Part shown: piece by piece, positions 16,029 to 20,718 of the stretch
How positions within the stretch are numbered: position 1 is the first letter of the stretch
Layout: each line of letters starts with the position of its first letter
Origin: a virus
Virus record (IMG/VR): IMGVR_UViG_3300006079_000241
Location: 1-20,718 of that record
DNA length: 20,718 bases
Reading direction: 5' to 3' (one strand)
Translations under genes and position numbers: made by a program
Notes under the pieces: model-generated
Seen by the model: the letters and a program-made list of their open reading frames with translations, nothing else
The model's database searches: none
What the model was told of the DNA's origin: nothing

Positions 16029-16878
16029 ACATATCTGCTTCTGTAAACGATTGATAATGTTCAGATAAATCTTTCGGCATTTCTATTAATTTAATATTAA
16101 TGTTGGGACCTACTTCAGAAACCATATCAGTAAACGACCTAGCAGAACCAGTTCCTATGTTATATACTCCACTGCGGGAAATATGAAGATTAATAGATTT
16201 CATTAAATTAATTGTCATATCTACTACATCGTCTATGTGGATGAAATCGCGTTTGAAATTCTCAGACCCCTTAAATAATGATACCTCTCCGTGTTCTTCT
16301 AATTGGTCTTTCATCCAAGCAGTTGGCGATTTCATCCCCGCCTCATCTTTATGTTGTTCAAATTCTCCATCAGAATAAACATTGAAATATCTACAACCAG
16401 CAATTCTAGAAGTTTTCATTAAACCTCTTGCATACTTATCTGCTTGAAGTTTAGAAAAACCATACATATTATTTGGTCGGTAGTCGTCAGAGTCGTCTTT
16501 AAATTCCTCACTATCTCCGTAAACAGAAGCAGAAGAAGCGTAGACCAAAGGTATTTGATTAGATGCACAAATATTCATAATATTACAAGTGAATTGATAG
16601 TTATTACTCATTAAATATTTACCATCTGTACAAGTTGTGGCGCTTTCTGCACCCAAGTGATAAATTGCTTCTACCATTTTATTTGATGCCAATACACTAA
16701 ATATTTCAATAAAATTATCTTTATCAATATAATCTTCTATTTCTAAATCTCTAATATTTTTTATTTTAGATGCGTCAGATAAATCATCGACCATTACTAT
16801 ATCAGTATGTCCGCCTTTGTTTAACCCTTTAATTAATCTACTACCTATAAACCCTGCTCCACCTGTTACTATAATCAT
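15988..16878 (-). CDS. hldD: ADP-L-glycero-D-manno-heptose 6-epimerase
   Basis: The protein has 296 residues and strongly resembles E. coli HldD (RfaD, about 310 aa), which converts ADP-D-glycero- to ADP-L-glycero-D-manno-heptose using bound NADP. Seen here: MIIVTGGAGFIGS (1-13, Rossmann loop); VDDLSDASK (30-38); YHLGAESATT (73-82); YASSASVYG (113-121); the catalytic pair Y139/K143 in NMYGFSK; RYFNVYS (163-169); FKGSENFKRDFIHIDDVVD (202-220), nearly word for word HldD; YNIGTGSARSF; and YQSFTEADMSN (275-285). The second catalytic Lys is probably K183 or K177. It stops at FSPHFD, so the final ~18 residues (last helix of E. coli HldD) are missing. The ATG overlaps the hldE stop by 4 nt (ATGA). 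The 3' end overlaps the convergent cupin gene. Confidence 0.95.
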   Translation of the reverse strand: MIIVTGGAGFIGSRLIKGLNKGGHTDIVMVDDLSDASKIKNIRDLEIEDYIDKDNFIEIFSVLASNKMVEAIYHLGAESATTCTDGKYLMSNNYQFTCNIMNICASNQIPLVYASSASVYGDSEEFKDDSDDYRPNNMYGFSKLQADKYARGLMKTSRIAGCRYFNVYSDGEFEQHKDEAGMKSPTAWMKDQLEEHGEVSLFKGSENFKRDFIHIDDVVDMTINLMKSINLHISRSGVYNIGTGSARSFTDMVSEVGPNINIKLIEMPKDLSEHYQSFTEADMSNFPKDSFSPHFD

Positions 16879-18116
16879 TTTTCTTTTATCCTCTTAATTG
16901 TATTTGTTGTACTCTTTCCTTCTATCGTAGGAAATATAACAACTTCATTAACTATATCAGAACCAACAACAGTATCAACTGTGTAGTCACCCCCTTTCAC
17001 TATCACGTCTGGTTTCAATTCTTTAATCAATTCTATCGGAGTATCTTCGTCAAATATAACAACTTCATCTACACCGTCTATTGCTTCTAAAATTGTCTTT
17101 CTATCATACATATTATTAATTGGTGTACGTTTAATCCTTGCAACAGAGTCATCACTGTTAATACCAACTATAAGTCTATCTCCTAATTTAGATGCTTCTT
17201 TTAATAATGCTATATGTCCACTATGTATAATGTCAAAACAACCATTAGTAAATACTACTTTTTCAATAACATCTTCATACTTAGGAACAGATGTGCCGAC
17301 TTTGCCTACCACTATTCCTGCGGCTCTATTTGCCTTTCGCATTGCTTCTTCAATTCCTTCGTGAAGAAATGAGGCAAATGTTGCTATTACAGTATCACCA
17401 GCACCAGTCACATCAAACACTTCTTTTGCTTCTGATTCTAATGTAATGGTTTCTTCTTTATCAATCCACATCATTCCATCTGCGCCTAGTGTAACCAATA
17501 AACCGTTTAAATCTAAATCATTGATAATATTTCTTGCGGTTGAAACAGTAAATTCCCCATATGCTTCTTCAAACTCTTTTTTATTAGGAGTCAAACAATA
17601 AGCACCACTATACTTTTCCCAGTCTGTTCCTTTAGGGTCGACGATTACAGGACACGAAAAGTCCATAATATAGTCAAGATACTCTTTACAAAGTGTTCCT
17701 TTATTATAGTCAGAAACAATAATAATATCAGGGGTTTCTTTTATTACTGTATTTTGAGGATATGTTATATTTCCGTGGTCCACACGAACTAATTGATGTC
17801 TGCCTGACATAATTCTTATTTTAGAAATAGTCTTATTTTCGTAAGAATAACTAAAGTGAAATTTGACGTTATTATCAGTCAATTTCTTAGTCATTATTAT
17901 AGAGGCATTATCATACCCTGCACACCCGTATATTGTCGTTCTCGCATTAAATACTCTTGTCGTGACCGCAACGTTAGCTGCTCCTCCAAGTACGTGAGAA
18001 ACGGAAATATCGTCTACTATGGGGACAGGTGCTTCGGGGGATATTCTATTGCTAGTGCCGTACCAATATTCATCTAACATTACGTCGCCTATGACGACAA
18101 TAGTCTTTTCATTCAT
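16875..18116 (-). CDS. hldE: Bifunctional heptose-7-phosphate kinase / heptose-1-phosphate adenylyltransferase
   Basis: The protein has 413 residues (E. coli HldE is 477). The N-terminal ribokinase/PfkB domain (1-283) shows GDVMLDEYWYG (10-20), RISPEAPVPIV (24-34), LGGAANVAV (43-51), the VDPKGTDWEKY region (159-169), TPNKKE (176-181) and the catalytic GAGD loop (238-241, base D241). The C-terminal nucleotidyltransferase domain (287-413) shows VVFTNGCFDIIHSGHIALLK (287-306) with the HxGH motif at 298-301, GINSDDSV (318-325), KGGDY (374-378) and GKSTTNTIKRI (400-410). It would phosphorylate D-glycero-D-manno-heptose-7-P at C1 and adenylylate the resulting heptose-1-P. The GmhB phosphatase step between them, and the GmhA step before, are not encoded here. 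It is first in the minus-strand operon, followed by hldD with a 4-nt overlap. The start at 18116 gives the native MNEKTIVVIGD beginning. Confidence 0.95.
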   Translation of the reverse strand: MNEKTIVVIGDVMLDEYWYGTSNRISPEAPVPIVDDISVSHVLGGAANVAVTTRVFNARTTIYGCAGYDNASIIMTKKLTDNNVKFHFSYSYENKTISKIRIMSGRHQLVRVDHGNITYPQNTVIKETPDIIIVSDYNKGTLCKEYLDYIMDFSCPVIVDPKGTDWEKYSGAYCLTPNKKEFEEAYGEFTVSTARNIINDLDLNGLLVTLGADGMMWIDKEETITLESEAKEVFDVTGAGDTVIATFASFLHEGIEEAMRKANRAAGIVVGKVGTSVPKYEDVIEKVVFTNGCFDIIHSGHIALLKEASKLGDRLIVGINSDDSVARIKRTPINNMYDRKTILEAIDGVDEVVIFDEDTPIELIKELKPDVIVKGGDYTVDTVVGSDIVNEVVIFPTIEGKSTTNTIKRIKEK

Positions 18117-18128
18117 TCGCAGTTCTCA

Positions 18129-18140
18129 TTTATATAAATA
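18129..18140. promoter_or_regulatory. Late promoter box (plus, 18133-18140) within a 12-bp palindrome
   Basis: The 93-bp gap between the divergent hldE and gp13 genes contains ATTTATATAAAT (18129-18140), a perfect palindrome. It includes the late box TATAAATA on the plus strand (18133-18140), 77 bases before the gp13 ATG. On the minus strand the same site reads TATAAATG, one mismatch from the late box and about 10 bases before the hldE ATG. The plus-strand use is likely; the minus-strand use is uncertain. Confidence 0.65.
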
Positions 18141-18209
18141 TAACAAATTCGTAAATATATATAACAAGTAAAAACGAACGAACTAAATAGTTAATATAAG
18201 AGAAAGATT

Positions 18210-19085
18210 ATGGCAAAAGTACAATCCGCATTACAATTAAAAGAATATGCTTACCGCAGATTGGGTTATCCAAAGGTAGAAATACAAGTGGACGATACTC
18301 AAGCATATGACCGTATTGACGATGCTATTCAATTATTCGTTGAACGTCATTATGATGGTGTAGAAGAAAAATACCTTACACTAGTCTTTGACTCTACAGA
18401 CGAAGCAAATCAGTATCTAACTTTAGACGACAGTGTTGTTACAGTCACTAGAATTTACGAACCTAGTGCCAGTTCTGCAGAGGCAATGGGTGACGTTCGT
18501 TATAGAATTATGATGGATGAAATGTTTGACATGACAAGAGTCAATCTACAATATTTCGAAATGACTATGCAACATCTAGATTTAATCACAGATTACTTCA
18601 ACGCAGATAGAACCTTTACATTCAACAAATCAAGCAATAGATTATACTCACATACGGGAACAATATTAGGACCATCATGTCTAGTTAAAGGTGTCTGTTC
18701 TGATGCATCTATTACTGAAGAATCTTTATGTGTATCTCCGGCAACTTGGACTGCATATTCAACTCAATCGATTTGTGAGACAGCAGGCGAAGATTGGTAT
18801 TTTGGAAGTAAAATTATAGTTCGTGCTTTCGTTGCTGTAGAACCAGACGAGGGTACTTCATATGCACTTGATGTATATAACGATGAGTGGATGAAGAAAT
18901 ATACAACTGCATTGATTAAAAAGCAATGGGGTTCTAATATGAAACAATTTGACGGTATGCCACTTCCAGGTGGTATTGTTGTCAATGGTCAACAATTATG
19001 GGACGAAGCAAACGACGAAATTATGAGACTTGAAGAGCAATTCTCACTTGAATACGAATTGCCAACCAACTTTTTAATAGGATAA
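18210..19085 (+). CDS. 13: T4-type neck protein gp13, with Cys/Trp insertion
   Basis: The protein has 291 residues (T4 gp13 has 309). It forms the head-tail neck with gp14. Recognisable parts are MAKVQSALQLKEYAYRRLGY (1-20), IDDAIQLFVERHYDGVEEKY (36-55) and the C-terminal block DVYNDEWMKKYTTALIKKQW (221-240), then MPLPGGIVVNGQQLWDEA (250-267). These match T4-like neck proteins from marine phages, including the PGG..NGQQ signature. Residues 157-197 (C157, C163, C174, W180, C189, W196) form an unusual Cys/Trp insertion between two predicted strands of the family fold. The late box at 18133 drives it; the gp14 ATG follows 4 bp after the stop. The ribosome-binding site is weak (AGAGAAAGA). Confidence 0.85.
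   Translation: MAKVQSALQLKEYAYRRLGYPKVEIQVDDTQAYDRIDDAIQLFVERHYDGVEEKYLTLVFDSTDEANQYLTLDDSVVTVTRIYEPSASSAEAMGDVRYRIMMDEMFDMTRVNLQYFEMTMQHLDLITDYFNADRTFTFNKSSNRLYSHTGTILGPSCLVKGVCSDASITEESLCVSPATWTAYSTQSICETAGEDWYFGSKIIVRAFVAVEPDEGTSYALDVYNDEWMKKYTTALIKKQWGSNMKQFDGMPLPGGIVVNGQQLWDEANDEIMRLEEQFSLEYELPTNFLIG
18678..18800 (+). repeat. Cys/Trp repeat insertion in gp13
   Basis: Residues 157-197 contain VCSDASITEESLC with a trailing SPATW, then YSTQSICETAGEDW. This is the same unit as in fibre 1. The 12-mer TGTTCTGATGCA (18696-18707) is identical to those at 2990 and 3041. Related marine T4-like neck proteins, as I recall them, run straight from the NRLY strand to the IIVxAxxxVEP strand without this segment. 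Confidence 0.75.
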
Positions 19086-19089
19086 TAAA

Positions 19090-19701
19090 ATGGGTATGTT
19101 TGACAATATGTCCAAATCAACAATGATTAAGGACATGGTAGAGGAAATAGTAGAAGTCATAGGATTTACTGCTAAATATCTTCCACGTAAATATAAAAAT
19201 CTAGACCCAATATTTGGCGAAGACCCAACGTCGCATTTTGATACCGTTTGGACTTTTAATGTCCTTGTGGATGAATATCAAGACTACGGAGATGTTGGAG
19301 ATTTCTATTCTAAATTTGGTGTACAAGTGACTGATGAAATGAAAGTCACATTCACTAAGAAATCATTTGCAGAACAAACAGTCGATACGACTGACGATAC
19401 TCCTATTGCTGGTGACTTATTATACTTTGGTGACCTTGAGGCATTGTTTGAAGTAACATTTGTTGGAAACGATTCTTCGTTCTACCCAACACCTGATGGT
19501 CCGCAACACACTTGGCAGTTAAATCTCAAACCTTGGGAATACGGACACGAAGATATTGATGTTACTGATACAGAAATTACTGGGTTAGAAACAGATATTC
19601 AATCGGCATTAAATAGCGAATTAGGAACACCAGATTGGGACGTTTTAGATAACGATATTCTTAATTTTGAAGAAATGAACCCATTTGGAACAATAGGATA
19701 A
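19090..19701 (+). CDS. 14: T4-type neck protein gp14
   Basis: The protein has 203 residues (T4 gp14 has 256). It lies between gp13 and gp15 in the canonical order, 4 bp after gp13 and 4 bp before gp15. The motifs TAKYLPRKYKNLDPIFGED (28-46), VGDFYSKFGVQVTDEM (75-90), PIAGDLLYFGDLEALFEVTF (105-124) and WQLNLKPWEYGHEDID (142-157) match the marine gp14 pattern, which has LPR..., DLFSKFGVEI..., GDLIY... and L..ELFEY.DE. Its product joins gp13 to complete the head neck before tail docking. The C-terminus is acidic. An ATAGGATAATA element, spanning the stop codon of the upstream gene, precedes both this ATG and that of gp15 and probably acts as the ribosome-binding site. Confidence 0.85.
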   Translation: MGMFDNMSKSTMIKDMVEEIVEVIGFTAKYLPRKYKNLDPIFGEDPTSHFDTVWTFNVLVDEYQDYGDVGDFYSKFGVQVTDEMKVTFTKKSFAEQTVDTTDDTPIAGDLLYFGDLEALFEVTFVGNDSSFYPTPDGPQHTWQLNLKPWEYGHEDIDVTDTEITGLETDIQSALNSELGTPDWDVLDNDILNFEEMNPFGTIG

Positions 19702-19705
19702 TATT

Positions 19706-20530
19706 ATGTTTGGTACTACTTTCTATCATGGAACTACACGTAAACTTATTGTTGCTTTTGCTTCAGTATTTAATAACATTCATGTGCAAAGAAAGGAGCC
19801 AGGTGGCAGTGGTACTGTTACCGACATCAAAGTTCCTATTGCATATGAGTCACAAAAGAAATATCTAGCAAGGTTAATAAAAGACACTAAAAAGAATCGT
19901 CAAGTTCCAAGAATGGGATTTATTATGAACGGTATGGAGATAGACCCAACACGTTCTATGAATCAAATGAATGAATTAACTTTCGCGCATGATTCAGACG
20001 ACTCAAAGAATTTTAAAATGTATTCTCCTATTCCATATAACTTTAATTTTACATTAGATATTTATGTAGATTATATGGATGATGGTCTTCAGATTATTGA
20101 ACAGATTGTACCATACTTTCAACCAGACTTTAATGTCGTTATTGAAGAAATACCAGTATTAAATATCGAACGTGATGTTCCTATTGTTCTTGGTGGTGTT
20201 ACAATGACAGATGAATTTGAAGGCGAATTTGGAGAACATAGAATTGTAAATTGGTCTTTAGAATTTGTTATGAAAGGTTGGATGTATCCACCTGTCACAG
20301 ATGGAAAGATTATTAAACAAATTATTACTAATTATAAATTCGCAGGGGCAGATGGTGATTTTGATTTATCCAATTCGCCTATTGTAGAGCAAGTTAAAGA
20401 AACAGTTGACCCATTAACTGCAGATTTTGACGACCCATGGACTACTAAAGTTATGGTTGGTCACCCAGACGACCCAGACGACCCAACAGACGTAGATACT
20501 ATGTCAGAAGTTAAGTGGCCAGTAGATTAA
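19706..20530 (+). CDS. 15: Tail sheath stabiliser / tail terminator gp15
   Basis: The protein has 274 residues (T4 gp15 has 272). It caps the tail tube and sheath and links the tail to the neck. Closest visible matches to T4 gp15 are MFGTTFYHGTTRKLIVAFAS at the N-terminus (like MFG...FRR), IQRK-like HVQRKEPG, KVPIAYESQKKYLARL, the block IIEQIVPYFQPDFNVVIEE (127-145), and WSLEFVMKGWMYPPVTD (191-207). The last corresponds to the T4 WSLTFEVNGWMYPPVDD pattern. The C-terminus is an acidic low-complexity tail (HPDDPDDPTDVD). The gene is 4 bp from gp14, and the gp16 ATG is 16 bp downstream. Confidence 0.93.
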   Translation: MFGTTFYHGTTRKLIVAFASVFNNIHVQRKEPGGSGTVTDIKVPIAYESQKKYLARLIKDTKKNRQVPRMGFIMNGMEIDPTRSMNQMNELTFAHDSDDSKNFKMYSPIPYNFNFTLDIYVDYMDDGLQIIEQIVPYFQPDFNVVIEEIPVLNIERDVPIVLGGVTMTDEFEGEFGEHRIVNWSLEFVMKGWMYPPVTDGKIIKQIITNYKFAGADGDFDLSNSPIVEQVKETVDPLTADFDDPWTTKVMVGHPDDPDDPTDVDTMSEVKWPVD

Positions 20531-20546
20531 ATTATGAGAATATATT

Positions 20547-20718
20547 ATGACAAAGAAAACAGTAGCAGAAAAACTTAATGACGAATTAGGGTTAGCAGAA
20601 GATATTATTGCTGAGTTTCAACACCCAGAAGATGTCGAAGTTGTTGAAGTTGAAGTATTAAGTTCAGGAAAAGAACGTGGACTAACACCAAGGGTTGAAG
20701 TTGAGTCAAACTCAGCTA
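20547..20718 (+). CDS. 16: Small terminase subunit gp16, N-terminal part (cut by window end)
   Basis: An ATG at 20547 opens a frame that runs to the window edge without a stop, giving 57 codons. The beginning is MTKKTVAEKLNDELGLAEDI, followed by an acidic, Val/Glu-rich stretch (VEVVEVEVL). Position right after gp15 is where T4-type phages place gp16, the small terminase that regulates packaging, and its N-terminus here is helix-rich and charged as expected. Identification rests mainly on gene order and on resemblance of the opening residues to marine gp16 proteins. Confidence 0.65.
   Translation, partial: MTKKTVAEKLNDELGLAEDIIAEFQHPEDVEVVEVEVLSSGKERGLTPRVEVESNSA

Noticed and set aside
18117-18209. 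Sigma-70 promoter for hldE on the minus strand
   Set aside because: AT-rich candidates such as TTGTTA followed by TATATT have poor spacing (19 bp), and the region is too AT-rich to choose one.
15579-18209. Host chromosome contamination explaining hldE/hldD
   Set aside because: The sequence is continuous in AT-rich style, overlaps the cupin gene of the phage operon, and is directly followed by a late promoter and gp13.
20463-20494. Short GACCCAGAC-type tandem repeat
   Set aside because: It simply encodes the acidic Asp-Pro tail of gp15 and is too short to call a functional DNA repeat.
20534-20578. Small frame starting ATGAGAATATATTATG just before gp16
   Set aside because: It is only 14 codons, overlaps the gp16 start in another frame, and resembles no known protein.

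Overview
The window looks like part of a lytic T4-type myovirus genome from an AT-rich, probably marine, lineage. Three lines of evidence support this. First, the right-hand end carries neck protein gp13, neck protein gp14, tail-sheath stabiliser gp15 and the start of small terminase gp16 in the canonical T4 order. Second, five perfect copies of the T4-type late promoter box TATAAATA lie in the gaps before structural genes or cargo (4027, 4039, 7658, 9435, 18133). Third, the left-hand end holds very large modular tail-fibre or adhesin proteins of the kind known from marine T4-like phages (cyanophage and pelagimyophage relatives). The host cannot be named from sequence alone. The ADP-heptose genes suggest a Gram-negative host with heptose-containing lipopolysaccharide.

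Layout, left to right. Positions 2-9395 are a plus-strand adhesion module: a >1330-residue fibre with cupredoxin, jelly-roll, HxH and Cys/Trp-repeat modules (5' end outside the window), a 1190-residue fibre with GxGY repeats, a glycine- and cysteine-rich tip-like protein, and a protein with a tail-assembly-chaperone-like C-terminus. A strong intrinsic terminator (9405-9428) closes this module. Positions 9435-16028 are a plus-strand cargo operon, preceded by a late box and by a near-consensus sigma-70 promoter. Its genes are a GT9-like glycosyltransferase, two tandem NodU/TobZ-type O-carbamoyltransferases, two paralogous 2OG-Fe(II)-oxygenase-like (DUF6445-type) proteins and a cupin. Positions 15988-18116 are a two-gene minus-strand operon, hldE then hldD, for ADP-heptose synthesis; it converges on the cupin gene and overlaps it by 41 nt. 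Positions 18210-20718 return to the late plus-strand morphogenesis genes gp13-gp14-gp15-gp16.

The cargo most simply reads as a phage-encoded glycan system. HldE and HldD would make ADP-L-glycero-D-manno-heptose, the GT9-like enzyme may transfer a sugar, and the carbamoyltransferases, oxygenase-like proteins and cupin may decorate it. The acceptor (host LPS, a virion protein, DNA or a free nucleotide sugar) cannot be read from the sequence. The most unexpected structural observation is a short Cys/Trp repeat that occurs about nine times in fibre 1, once in fibre 2, and as an apparent insertion in the otherwise conserved neck protein gp13. No tRNA, CRISPR array, insertion sequence or integrase was seen. 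No stretch longer than 130 bp lacks a gene.
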